Of a DNA stretch of 64,000 bases, positions 45,024-56,540 are shown piece by piece. Source of the DNA: Punica granatum (Eukaryota > Streptophyta > Magnoliopsida > Myrtales > Lythraceae); NCBI RefSeq assembly GCF_007655135.1, contig NC_045131.1, positions 17,840,001 through 17,904,000 on the forward strand, in the 5' to 3' direction. Every line of letters starts with the position of its first letter. The stretch's first letter is position 1. The notes beneath the pieces were generated by a model. The model worked only from the letters and a program-made list of their open reading frames with translations, did no database searches and was not told the DNA's origin. The position numbers and the translations under genes were made by a program.

Positions 45024-48000
45024 GTAGAAGTAGTAGTAGTAGTACCTGCCCAAAAAATTGAATGTAAAGTCTGATGAACATGCTGACCATGCCCTTGACT
45101 TCACCAAGGGGCAAGGACATAAAGACTTCCACTTGGATCGGGAATCAACTGCACATACTTGGTATTCTAAGAGATAAATTCAAGATAAAACGAGAGCTGA
45201 ACAATATTAACCAGTGTAAAAATAAAGGCAAGAGAACGTCAAAATTGTTATCATGTCAATTGATTAAGATATGTAATTAAATCACAATAATTTATTTAAA
45301 ACAATTTATAATATAGGCAAGTGGTGGCAAGGAAAAACACGCATATGAATGTCTGCAATATAATTACATATTGTAGGCCCTATCTTTACTCATATGCCAA
45401 CACAAAATTCAATAGTTACAGACATTAACTTCACGATACATGAAAGCATTAAAATTTATTTCAGCACATGTAGTATAGCTACTGTCCGCAGCCAAGATAG
45501 AATGGACTCACCACTTAAGACAATACTGTCCCAACTCTGGAAAATATGGTGTGCAAATCCTCATCCTGCAAGTAAACTGTTGATAATTGAGGTTCTAAAA
45601 GACAGTATACTAACAAATACAAAAAGGTATCTGTTCAGCCAAATTCATGAGTCTAACAATGTCAATTATTACCAAATGATAGCACTATAAGCAAAAAGTA
45701 TTGCAAAGAGGAAGGGAGAGAACTCACTTCCGTAACAGGATTTACCACAGCATCAGGAATGTCCCCGGTTTGCAATGCATATTAGACAAAACAAAAAAAT
45801 CAATTGATGCAGATGAAAAAGAATTGCAGTGCTGCCAATAGATAAAAGGCATATGCAAATTTGTTACACTCTCGATAACAAGTGCATCCCTGTTACAGAT
45901 AATCTCCTCAAGTTCAGTTGCTCCCAATTGTTCATCCAAAGGGACCCAAACACCCTCAAGTCACACCCTCAAGTCACACCTCACCATCAGACTACTTTAT
46001 GTTAGGTTAAATTACGAGACAACAACAGATAATTCTGAAGACACATTGATAGAAAAGTTTGGATTCTGTCATAACCTCACGTTATGCTTTCCTTCAAGAG
46101 AAGTATCAGGAATCAACTCGGCCAACTGAGAAGGGTCATCCAACATATGTGTGTTTTATTCTGTTTAAAAATAACAAAAAAGGTAAGAGGAGTACAATAG
46201 GATCATTCGAATGCTCCTCACAAGGTAAATTAACAAGAACAACAGAATGCTATGTAGAAAGTGAAATGTTGACCCACCTTAAATTCTTGAATGGTCTACC
46301 CTTCTCATCCACAGTTGCTTCGTTAATCCTTGGCAAAGTTTCATGTACTCCCCAAACACCTGCAGAATATGGAATGTTTAGCACGATTGCCAGCTAAATG
46401 AAAGGAAAATGGTGTCCAACAAGACATTTTATGCTTGAAATGGCTGCATCAAGACACGAAAAACTAATTAAACATAAAAGATCAGAGATCATGCCGATGC
46501 TCCAATTGGACCATGCTGTTTGATATTACTTTTAATTGTAGGAATCATATCGATTCTGCATTACACTCTGATATATGTCTCAATTGTGAATCACAATTCG
46601 TGATCTTCAGATAAATTAAGGTTTTACTGTTTGTTTCTATGGGGGAACCAGATCTGCCTAGAGCATTGTCGGCTCCTGACACTGAGCACCCACTAGGAAC
46701 TCCTGGCCACAGCAGCAACGGCTTGACCGTTCTTCAGCAGCATGTAGCCTTCTTCGACCAGGATGACAACGGAATCATTTACCCATGGGAGACTTATGTC
46801 GGTAAATATCCTTCTACCAATCCTTCTCGTCTTTATTACCGTAAATTAAATGGCCAAGTTGCAAGATAAAGCAGTGATGATAATTGAGGGCTTTTAGTTT
46901 ATTTATTTATTTATTTATCTAGCTTATAAAGGAGACCGTAGACATACTACAATGAAATAGAAATCATAGCTGATAAAGGACTTGGGTAGAAATTTTAATA
47001 GTTAATAAAGGGGCACGGGTAATTTCACGCAGTATCGAATCTGGAACTACTCAGCTTAAAAGAAAGCGTGCTCCACTACGCTACACTTTCTTTTGATTTA
47101 ACTATTTATTTTTGTTATTGGTAATGGAACGAATAATGGCTTACCACATTATCCCATCAATTACTACCGGCATTATCCGACCAATTACTATGGAATGTAA
47201 CTTAAAACAAAACATTCATGTTGTTCCAAATCCTACAGTATGCTTGGCAAGATAGGAGTCCTTTTTCTTTTTTATTACGATTGCGAGTGAGACTTATGAG
47301 TCTAGTATAATGAAATAGAAATTCCAATAGCGAGCAAAGGGCATGGTATTTTAAAATCAAATATGGAACTTTTAGAGTATCCTCTTTCCTTCTTTTTTTT
47401 TTTTTTGTGATATTGGTACATGCTAATATTGTTTTTTGGGTTTACAAAGGAGGCACGCGGCCTAGTACGATAAAATAGAATCTTAAATAGCTAATAAAGG
47501 GGTACATAGTCCCACCATAAGTATTAAATATCTTGATTATCAGGCGAAAACATGCGTCATTACCCTATATATATATTTTTTATTGTTAACATAGTATTTA
47601 GTATTTAGGATTTTGTCTTTTCCGCAATGTGCTTATACACTCAGTTCTAGTTGGAATCAGGTCTGCGTGCAATTGGCTTCAACATGATTGCGTCACTCAT
47701 CATGGCCATAGTAATCAATATGGCATTAAGTTACCCAAGCCTTCCAGTAAGTGGCTTTACCAAAACTTCAGCAGTATTGGAGCTTAAATTGGATTTCTCC
47801 GAGCAATGAAAGCTCAGAATCATGAACCATGAGGTGCTTGGAAGCATGACCATTGCAAATTTTGCAGGGATGGTTTCCTTCTCCTTTCTTCCCCATATAT
47901 ATAGACAACATACACAAAAACAAGCACGGGAGCGACTCCAGTACGTATGACACAGAGGGAAGGTACTCCCCTGCTAACCTGGAGTTCATGTTCAGCAAGT

Positions 48001-48402
48001 ATGCTCGCACTTACCCAGACAAGATGTCCCTCGGAGAGCTCTGGAATATGACTGAAGGGAACAGACTGGCATTCGACTTCTTCGGCTGGTCAGCATCCTA
48101 AAATCACATTAGGAATCCAAACTACTTGTCTGATTTTGAAGATATTACCTGATGTTGATTTCTGATACTGGGTAAAAATCACATTAGGAATCAAAACTAT
48201 TTGTCTCTGATTTTGAATATATAACCTGAATATTGATTTCTGATACAGGGTTGCTAGCAAGCTCGAGTGGGCAATCCTGTATATCCTCGCCCGAGATGAG
48301 GAAGGATTCCTGTCTAAAGAAGCCATAAGGCGCTGCTTCGATGGAAGCTTATTCGAATATTGCGCTAAGATGCAAATGGGAGCTGAGGGGAAGATGTACT
48401 AG
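43285..48402 (+). CDS. PXG: Caleosin / peroxygenase, class I, 5 exons, 244 aa
   Basis: Calcium- and haem-binding oil-body protein with peroxygenase activity on fatty-acid hydroperoxides. Exons: 43285-43408, 46652-46801, 47661-47746, 47868-48088, 48249-48402, together 735 bp with all GT-AG introns. Exon 1 gives [13 protein letters not shown] and joins exon 2 to make [16 protein letters not shown]. Haem-ligand His72 lies in LQQHVAFF and His140 in [10 protein letters not shown]. The EF-hand is at 77-88 ([12 protein letters not shown]). The proline knot spans 117-129 (Pro117, 120, 124, 126, 129) after the hydrophobic stretch 98-114. The C-terminus has [13 protein letters not shown] shorter start at 46639 would give a 207-aa form reading through the intron end, but the spliced model restores the normal N-terminus. 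Intron 1 is 3.2 kb and holds a CYP59 pseudogene on the opposite strand. Confidence 0.94.
44230..44391. repeat. 81-bp tandem duplication containing a CACTA end
   Basis: CCTTGAATTGAGACCTAGTG starts units at 44230 and 44311; only one clear difference is seen (CCGTTTTAG versus CCGTTCTAG), so the duplication is recent. Each unit contains CACTACAACATAAAAGCC. Confidence 0.9.
44368..44600 (+). mobile_element. CACTA (En/Spm-like) terminal remnant
   Basis: CACTACAACATAAAAG at 44368 is followed by TTTTAGTAGCGATTG, GGCAATTATAATTGCCGC and repeated CAATTGCTACC-type words, the layout of a CACTA terminus with subterminal repeats. The opposite end and target duplication are not visible. Confidence 0.55.
44965..45044. 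repeat. (TAA)n-(TAG)n microsatellite
   Basis: About 19 TAA repeats followed by TAG repeats, in caleosin intron 1. Poly-Leu and poly-Tyr ORFs over it are artefacts. Confidence 0.95.
45527..46400 (-). pseudogene. CYP59: CYP59 (cyclophilin-RRM) pseudogene, copy I
   Basis: Pieces of a nuclear cyclophilin with RRM are readable on the minus strand: VFGE plus a frameshifted [19 protein letters not shown] (about 46276-46378), [20 protein letters not shown] (about 45895-45960), GDIPDAV and NPVTE (about 45720-45765), and [10 protein letters not shown] (about 45537-45570). Relative to the family, 10 bp are missing after VFGE, a stop precedes LEGVW, and the KPPDNVLFVCKL segment at the start of the RRM is deleted. 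The cyclophilin core is absent. It lies antisense in caleosin intron 1 and is nearly identical to 56.54-57.56 kb. Confidence 0.85.
46885..47575 (-). repeat. Three SINE-related repeats in caleosin intron 2
   Basis: Copies at about 46885-47095, 47268-47400 and 47440-47575 share AATGAAATAGAAATC...AATAAAGGGGCAC...words. The first is best preserved: on the minus strand its A box is TAGCGTAGTGG (47083-47073) and its B box GTTCCAGATTCGATAC (about 47047-47032). Confidence 0.65.
48100..48250. repeat. Tandem duplication inside caleosin intron 4, including the acceptor
   Basis: 48100-48172 and 48175-48250 are two copies of a ~74-bp unit beginning AAAATCACATTAGGAATC and ending TTTCTGATAC.GGG. The second ends ACAGGG and supplies the used acceptor; the first ends ACTGGG and lacks the AG. 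Confidence 0.9.
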
Positions 48403-48792
48403 GACTCTGATGCGCTATGGACAGTAAGAGTGAATTCCCCTAATAATAATATGGGGGAGTTAAATGAGTTGTATGTAAGGTCATCAAAATACTCGTAGTT
48501 CTATACCCGTTTAAGCATATACCTTTACGGGAGACTCAGTCATGCTGGGATTGTAAATTATGTTTAGATTGTAGATTATGGCTTATGGAGCTTGGTTTGT
48601 AATAGCGTTTATCGGTTGCACTTGTATTGTTATTTCTCCGAATTTAAATATGTCTCCGAGTTTGAATCTGTTCCAAATGGCAGATATTCATCTAGTCGGA
48701 GAGGTAAATCAATACACAGATCACATTGATGAACAGCCTCTTAAACCAGTCTCTGCCTTGATCAATATGTCTTGTGTTCCTCTCTGATGTGT

Positions 48793-49880
48793 CTAGTAAA
48801 TGTAGTAGAGAGGGTTAGGGAGCTTGAAAATCCTCTTGGCTTTGAGAAGCCCTTCAATGCTGCGGAAATGGTTCCCAAGAATGCCCCAAATCCTATAACC
48901 CTTTTCATTCACCAATTGATTCCTCGCCTCTGCCTTGTAATCCTGCACTCCTTTCAGTTCGTCATCAGGTCCCCTGCACCAAACAAAGCCTTCCATCATT
49001 AGCCATTGATGTGTATACTTTTGAGGTTATATATACATTAGCATGACCAAAGTCGGGGGGGGGACCTCAGTGTGAGGCTGCCCAGCCGTGAAAGCCGGCA
49101 GTGATGAGGTTGTTGACGGTGGCCGATCTGAGATGTTCCCATCTCGAAGACACCAGGATGATCTGGATCCCTCTCCCTTTATCTCATTGAACAGCTTCAA
49201 AGAGTGTTCCATCGCGGATGCCTTTGCCTTCTTCATCCATTCCTCTAGAGATGTCAAGTTCAGCTTCTCTCCCCTATACGCATAGAACAGTTCCAAGATC
49301 AGAAACACAACGATCTACATATTGTCAATTGTGCTACGCATGTATCCTATGTTAATGTACAATTCGGGCCAAGAGTGCACTCCGTAAAGTATATACTTGT
49401 TCCAGTTGATGTTACCATACCCCATTAGAAATCACCAAACATTATTGTACATCGTGTGCCGATAGTCTTACATTGAATACTGGGAGCGAGTGATCAAAAC
49501 CTGCAGAAGGAAATGAAGAAGCAAAACCGAAGGAAGGGTTACCCGTATTGATGCTTCTTGAAGTAGGGAACAGTCGGAGATCCACGCATCCGTCTCTATG
49601 CTGCAGCTCGTGCTGAGGTACACTGCACACTCCTTGATCGCCATCTCGGAGTCGACTCTGTACTGCATGGACGTCATGTACTTGCCGATGTAGCTGATGC
49701 ACTCTTCGGGGACCATTTCGAACTCCGGATGTTGTGGAGCTCGACATTCATCCTCCAGCCCTCGCAGTAGTTCTTGAGGCTGATGTCGAGCCCATTAGTC
49801 CTCCTTGCCGTCTTCTGAACGTTTAAGATGCTCCAGTCTGCAGAGGAGGCATCCACAGCAATAAGAAAACCCAAGAAGCT
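48793..49880 (-). pseudogene. Vegetative-storage-protein-type acid phosphatase pseudogene
   Basis: HAD-superfamily class IIIB acid phosphatase exons on the minus strand: exon 1 about 49880-49543, exon 2 49273-49066, exon 3 48973-48793. Readable blocks: NYCEGWRMNVELHNIRS, VPEECISYIGKYMTSMQYRV, DAWISD, then directly VPYFKKHQYG; LTSLEEWMKKAKA, KLFNEIKGEG, and the third exon GPDDELKGVQDYKAEARNQL to LPNPLYYIY. The segment after DAWISD that should carry the nucleophile and acid/base aspartates (DxDDT) is deleted. One-base losses occur after HNIRS, after KGEG and near the end of exon 2. Splice signals survive, so this is a decayed duplicate. Confidence 0.88.
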
Positions 49881-49899
49881 CAGCAGACAGCGAGAGGGA

Positions 49900-52800
49900 C
49901 GTCTGTGAGCGAAATTGTTAGATTTCTCGTTGAAGGAGTACTTTGTTGCGTCTCTTTTATATTTGACGAAATTGAGTACTCTAGAGGAAGGTATTCAATT
50001 CAGTGGTACTAATCGGGTTCGATCTTCATAAGTGGGACTTTCATATCCCTTTATTTAGATTTGCTATTTTTATTTTCTTACTGGGCCATAAACCTCCCTT
50101 ATAACCGGAAAATTGAGTATTCTAATCATGAGAATACAATCAGCAATCACTTGAGCTTATAGTGAGCGGATTTTACCGGGATTCATTGAAAGTACATTTT
50201 TCTTGTTGAATAACATTGAAAGACTCGATCAATCGACTAAAGTCATTTCACCGAAAAGAAATTGAGTTTTTTCCCCCCCATCTGGTAATGAAGATGGGAA
50301 ATTTTGATATTCGACCCGAACTTTGGGTTTTTTTTTTTTTTTTCTAGTTTACCTACAAGGATCAAGAACTCATTTCAAGTCTTTCTAGTACTATTTATAT
50401 AATGGAAAATTGGGAATTAATTGAGGATATAATTTGGTTTTACTCCGTCCCAGTGCACATCTAGCCTTTGCGAATCCTATCGTGCACTTTAACCCATAAT
50501 TTGATTTGAAATGCAGGAATTCAAAATCTATAAGGCCAAAACTGAATGGAAATAATCATAGTTAAAAACTTTGAAATATTCGTGCTCACTAGAAAATAAA
50601 ATATTAGAAGAATAAAAACATGGTTTTCTTAATTAGGCTCAATAATTACACACAATGGTAGATCTGCATCACGTTTTCTATTGAAGTTTTAACAGATTCA
50701 GGGTTTGGGATCGAAACTAATACTGGAGATGCACAACGGACAACGTGAACTCCACGACTTAAAAATTCACGGAAAGCCAAATTTCAAGGAGCAATTAGCA
50801 AAATCAGTTTTTAAAATAGAAAATGGTTTTGATGAATAATTCTAAATTCACATACTCAAAATGCATAAATGATAACACATATGTTTTCGGGAAAAAAAAT
50901 CATAAATTACTTGATCAATTTATTTGTTTATTTATTTTGGATAAGTATTTGTGCTTTCCATTCAACTACTAAAACTGTATGTATACAACACTTATCAAAT
51001 ATACCTTTTACAAAAAACTCTACTATAACTAGTTAAGACCCACTCGATAAGTTAAATTGGACCTAGCTATCCTATCATGTACATTAGAACATCAAAATCC
51101 TCTCTTTAACAGACCAAAAAAAGCACCTAACAGTCTGTCTAGATTCATCTACAGACTGCTTAAACACTCTAGTATTCTTATCCTGCCAAATGACATAAAA
51201 ATAAAAAGACCAGAAGTAAGTGATTCATTCAAATGCTGCTACATTTGCTTTCTTATCTGGTGTTTGATTGGTTCACTTTTATCATTTTCGAGGCAATATA
51301 GGAGACAAAGGCAAGGAAAAGAATTGCCTAATTTGCTTTGCTCTATAGAAAAACGTAAAACGATGGGCGAAAATCATAGAACCTAAGAGCGCATTTCGTC
51401 AACCAAGCATAACATCAAGTAGAATTTCTCAAATCTTTATCCGGTGTTTGGTGGCGACTAGAGCAGGAAATTGGGGAGAATTGGACATAATTATCATTAA
51501 GGCCCAAATCCGACCTAGTGGCTAGGTTGAGCCCAAATTAGGATTAAAAATTACATGAAAAGACGAAACGCTCTTATATTTTTTTCAAAATTTCAAAAAA
51601 TGTCATTGACATGTGACCTAATCTGTCAGCTAGTTGAGAGGGGCAAGGGGCTCGAGTGCCCGCCACCACCTCCCCAGCGAGGTTGCCGGTGTGCCCAGAG
51701 GTCGCCAATAACCTTGCCCGGGGCGGTGATAGCCGCTGTCAGCCGCCCCCACCACCAACACCATTTGTCCACCCCTTGTTTTTTCGAGAGTTGAGGGAAA
51801 GAGGAGCAGTAGTGGCCCCAGCACCTACCACCATCGCTTAAATCGAGGTCATCAGCATGCCCAAATTTATTTCCGGGAATAAAAGTTTTAGTGCGGATCA
51901 AAATGGTCATTTTGTTGATCACTTTTTTCTTATAACAGAGAATCCTATGAATCTAGCATAATAAACTAAAAATTTAATCCTAATATTTTAACAAAGAAAT
52001 ACAAGGAATCTTGTCACCAGAACTGAATCTGTAACATCTTAGTTGACAAACATAATGTGTGTCACTAAGCTATACCTTCTTTTTTCAATTCATCACTGAA
52101 CTTACAATGAGGACTACTCTTGCATTTTTCTAGCCGCGCATCAATAGAGTGTGCTTTATCTCGTTTTTGTATTTTTTTTTTTGTGAACCCTAATATTCGG
52201 AAGTCCATTAGGCTTTGACTAATTCAATCGAGCCGGATCGGCCCACTAAAGAGTAAAACTCTCACAATGTGGATTTTTTTCATTCAAAATACTCGAACTC
52301 AACAGGCCATGATTTCTGGAAATCATGATCATCACATGGGTTGGGAGCTCCAATGTCTTCTTTTAAGAGAAAATATTGGGTGAGTAATATATAATCACTT
52401 GATTATTCTGAATGACAAGTGTCCCATCATATAATTATCTCACTTCTTATTATACATGTGTCATTAGTGGCGGAGTTTTACACAAACAAGTGATTGTGTA
52501 TTACTCACATAATATTTTCTCCTTCTTTTAATTGGTAGATCGGTGGAAAAGGTCAGCCAAGCTGGAGTTTGTTTGATGAATGGATTAATTTAAATTAATT
52601 GCTAATAATGAATGTAAGGACAACAGCTAGCCTTTCCTTCATTTTAATTTAATAATTGGGCCAAGCATGTGATGATGAGGGTAAATTGTAAATTCGGCGC
52701 AAATCAGCCAACCTCCTTTTTACGACTTATAATTTGGCTATGGATGATGTACTTTAGAGCTCAGTAGTCACTGGTTAGAATTTGATATTGGTTTACTCGC

Positions 52801-53950
52801 ATATTCTTTGTTGATTCTATAAATTGTTAAATACTCATTTTCATTTTATTTTTTGGCCAAATCGATTTCATATGTTGAATAACCATGAATCTCTTAAAGT
52901 GAATACAATCACATAATGTTACATTTGCCCTAACATTAGCTTTATCTCTTAACTCTTTGAGATCATGTTGGCATATGCAGCACGCAAGCTTTGATGTGTG
53001 GGGGAGTTTCTACATTCTTGAAAAATGGCTCTCCAACTATTGACCACGATATTTCTATTGAGCTCATCCCAAGTTTTACTCTTTGGTTTTGAAACCTAGA
53101 CATAACACATGATATCTCGATCCAGTTCATGCAGATGTCTATCTGTAGTAAATAACAAATGAACCACAATCTACTCATTCACACTTTGGATGATGTAGTA
53201 GGATTAGCTAATTCTGACACACTTTACTTGGAAAGTGGATGGGGATCCAAGGACAAAGTGAGAAAGGGGCAAGACTTAGGCTTCATTTAATTGAGGAGGG
53301 AAGACAACTCATAACATTTGAAGATTCTTTTAAAATATTAAAATAACCACACAACTTTATTTTTGTGTTTTTAGACCTTCGGTTTAAGGAGATCGTGACT
53401 GGTGACCCGGTTTGACGAACCTGTGGCTGGTGTATGTAGCGGCGGGAGGGAACAGGCCACTTGACCATAAATTATGGAGTTGAGTCATTTAAAAAACGAA
53501 GAAAAGACGGAGGGTGATTCTGCAATTCTCAGAAAAATTTTGAATTGAAAAGAGATGGACTTATAAGAATGAAATTTTGCTTTGACTATGGAAATAAATC
53601 CTCTCTGACTATAACGTGGTGAACAAAAACAAATTATTTTATATGACCGAAAAAATCAAAATATTTCAAAGAGGATGTAACTTAATGGCACATACTTTTA
53701 CCTAGTAATCAAAAGGTTTCATGTTCAATTAAATTGTTTTCGCTCTCAAACCATCATATTTTTTTATCACATAGCTTGACAACTTCTCTTTATTATTTTT
53801 TTTGAACTTTTAATTTTTTCTATCGGTTTTCTAATAGCTTTTAAACTTATATTGATGCAGCTAGAAAAGAAATAAAAAAAAATTTGTTCAAATTGATCAA
53901 AACAAAATATTAGGAGGATTTATTATAAAAGTGATCAAAAAATCTTATTA
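49900..53950. other. Intergenic DNA, no gene seen
   Basis: Mostly AT-rich with short ORFs lacking motifs. GC-rich patch at about 51640-51845 resembles those at 2.0, 8.9 and 36.85 kb (CCCCAGCGAGGTTGCC). A SINE copy follows at 51.93 kb, and a possible plus-strand SINE remnant lies at about 53680-53750. Confidence 0.45.
51930..52085 (-). repeat. tRNA-derived SINE copy (minus)
   Basis: AACATCTTAGTTGAC and TGTCACTAAGCTATACC (minus-strand A box TAGCTTAGTG) match the family at 47.0 and 42.24 kb. Confidence 0.6.
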
Positions 53951-53959
53951 TAAAAGTTT

Positions 53960-56520
53960 AATTATTAATTTGTCTCTTCAAGTTGAAAAATAATTTTTAA
54001 AAGAAAATATTTTATATTAATTTTATGAATATAAAAATTGAAGACGTCATATTAATTTTCTGCTTTACGCCACCAAAGGACAAATTTAATGTGATTTGCA
54101 TTTAAAATAGACAATACCTCTTCTATGAACTTTTAATGACGGAAATCTTAAGACAAACCGGACCATAACCATACCATATTTTTGGATATTCAGCTTTGCT
54201 AATTGGTTTCGGTTCGATTTTTCAATTTTTCGATTTTCTGGATAATTTTGAGCACCCCTACCCTTAATTCATGAATTAAATTGGCAGAAGTCTGCCTTCA
54301 AAGTGGGTCAATTTATGAGTTAGCTTACGGGCTTTTCATAATAACTCATCAAATACCCAAATCGAGTCTCTCACGAGCCCGATATTGTGAAACCGTACGG
54401 TCTTATTATTCTATTACTTTTAGACCAAAATTCACGGTCGGCCTATGACGATATTTCAAATTAGATTATTCTGATTTCTCCAGTAGACATGACTTCAATA
54501 GCGTTTTGGGGTCTAACACCTCCGCAATCCAATCAAACCAAACATTAGTATACCAAGGACTTGTCTCAGCAATGGTTTCAAGTTTCAAACATTAGTAGGT
54601 CGACCTCACTTAATCCTAGATTAATCGGACCTACTGGATATTCAAATATCAAGTGATAAACACCAAAAAAAAGAAGTTTATATACTTAACTTAATAAAAA
54701 TTACACATGAAAAAAAAAGCAATAGTTAACTGAGGGCGGGGAACACCCACTTTACTCGCCACCGTCAAACAGGTGGGAACAAGAGTTTATTTATCTTATA
54801 ATATGATAGTTTTTGTCTGATACAGTGAGTAATCCGGGAAGAGCATTATCTTTCAATAGCTCTCCAAGCCAAAACATATCAGATGAAAGAAAATGATTAA
54901 AAGAAGAGGCAATTTTTCTCTGCATACCTCTGGTTAAAATACTCGAGACAATTATCATCTGTGATCTTTACGGTGTTCGGCACTAGGTCTCCATAAAAAG
55001 AGGCATGCTGTGACCATAAATCTAAGACCATAAGAACATTATAAACAAGCACATAATGTGGTCCCAACTTCTTCAAGCATGATCATTCATAAGAACAATT
55101 TCCCCAGTAACAAGATAGCAATTTTCCAGTTTCCTACATGACCAGGCCAACATCTTAACTTTCTCAAGAGCTCATCGATATTCTAAATCATGATGCAAAA
55201 AGGACATCTCTAGAACAAAAATATCTGTAATACTCTCAAACGATAGCATTGGCTGCACTTGCGATTCTCGGCCACAGATCAGCACACTCCTTCCTGATTA
55301 GACCCATGATGGCAGACCCTGAGACACAACATTGAGAAAGAATAAATATATTTGACATTACATTCATTCAATGGGGAACAAAATTACGAAAAAACTCATG
55401 AGAAGTGAATCATTTTCTGATTTTAAGAAGGGAATGCAACCGAAAAAAATGCCTTTCCCATTTATCTTTCACTTCTCCCTCCAGGTTCACAATGAGTCCT
55501 GCATTATCTGCACATAAAATTCAGTAGAATCAGAAACACGTGTGCAAACAAAATATTATTAACATATTGTTAAGGAGTCCAAAGAGATAAAACGGACAGT
55601 AAAATTTATCAAATGAAATAGACGCAGGTCAAGCCATTGTCGAGCAGATGCAAACAAACAGAATCACTGTAACAGTAGAAAGGTTGGAAGAGAGAAACAG
55701 ACGAGTTGTGATAGCCAAGTGTCACGGGCTGACATTCACAAGGACATAGAATTGTACCGAACTGCGAAAAGCAAGATTCCATAAAAAGTGGACCCCGCTC
55801 GATATTATGTTCGATCATAAGTTTACTATAGCTGGTTTCAGAAGCATCTAGTCATTGTAAACACAAGCCCATTGCTAAATGAGTGTGTTCATCAGGACGC
55901 CATCTAACCAGCAACCACAATTGATAATTTACAAGATGATGGAAAATCACTCCAAGAATGCATCATGGAAATCGAAGATGTTCTAAAATGAACACAAGAA
56001 CAAATCAAGTGATAGATATCAACTAATTGATCCCACGCAAAAGCAGAAAAAAATTAGCTAAAAAATACGAGGGCAAAAGGATGAATATCAAATGAATGAC
56101 CTTCAAAGTACATGTAGACACCATCCTTTCTGCGCCACGGTTTTCGCTGCCCGACGATGACAGCAGGCATGACCTTCCTGAGATCGGGCTTCTCCTTCTT
56201 CACAGTGGCCATGACATGTCTCCAACACAGGCAGAGGGCAGCCTGTTGAGGCAGCCATTGATTCCCTTCACAGAGATGATGCACAAGTTCTTGGCCCCAG
56301 TGTTGTCACCGCAGTTCACTCTATCCACCACTGGGAGACCCGGTGACATCCTGAACTTGTTACCAGCACTACCTCCATGTCCTACACCACAGACCGGAGT
56401 GAAAATTAAGAAATTCGAAATCGGCACAGACATTCAATATAAACAGCTATGGCTCGAGACATATAGCAATGATCATCTGCGGAAAGGTAATTGAAATCCG
56501 AACTGCCGTTTTGCAAGCTA
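53960..56520. repeat. Segmental duplication, copy A
   Basis: Collinear, with high similarity over most of its length, with 58450-62205. Shared blocks include GTAGACATGACTTCAATAGCG, the 54.75-55.4 kb stretch and the RPL23 exons. Copy B has gained three insertions. Confidence 0.9.
55238..56390 (-). pseudogene. RPL23: Ribosomal protein L23 (uL14) pseudogene, copy A
   Basis: uL14 is a large-subunit ribosomal protein. Exon pieces on the minus strand: 56390-56100 ([47 protein letters not shown], then [19 protein letters not shown] and [16 protein letters not shown]), about 55512-55465 (NAGLIVNLEGEVK) and 55322-55238 ([18 protein letters not shown] to ANAIV and stop). A one-base loss after VGDM shifts the frame; the same lesion is in copy B. 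The N-terminal start is not found. Introns are retained, so it is an unprocessed pseudogene. Confidence 0.9.
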
Positions 56521-56540
56521 ACATTTAAAGACGTACTCCT

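Noticed and set aside
44767..45132. 121-codon ORF with a long poly-Leu run
   Set aside because: It is a translation of the (TAA)n microsatellite within caleosin intron 1.
46639..46869. Caleosin start at the Met of 46639
   Set aside because: The reading crosses an intron acceptor. Splicing from 43408 to 46652 rebuilds the conserved KPYLPRAL block and gives a full-length class I protein.
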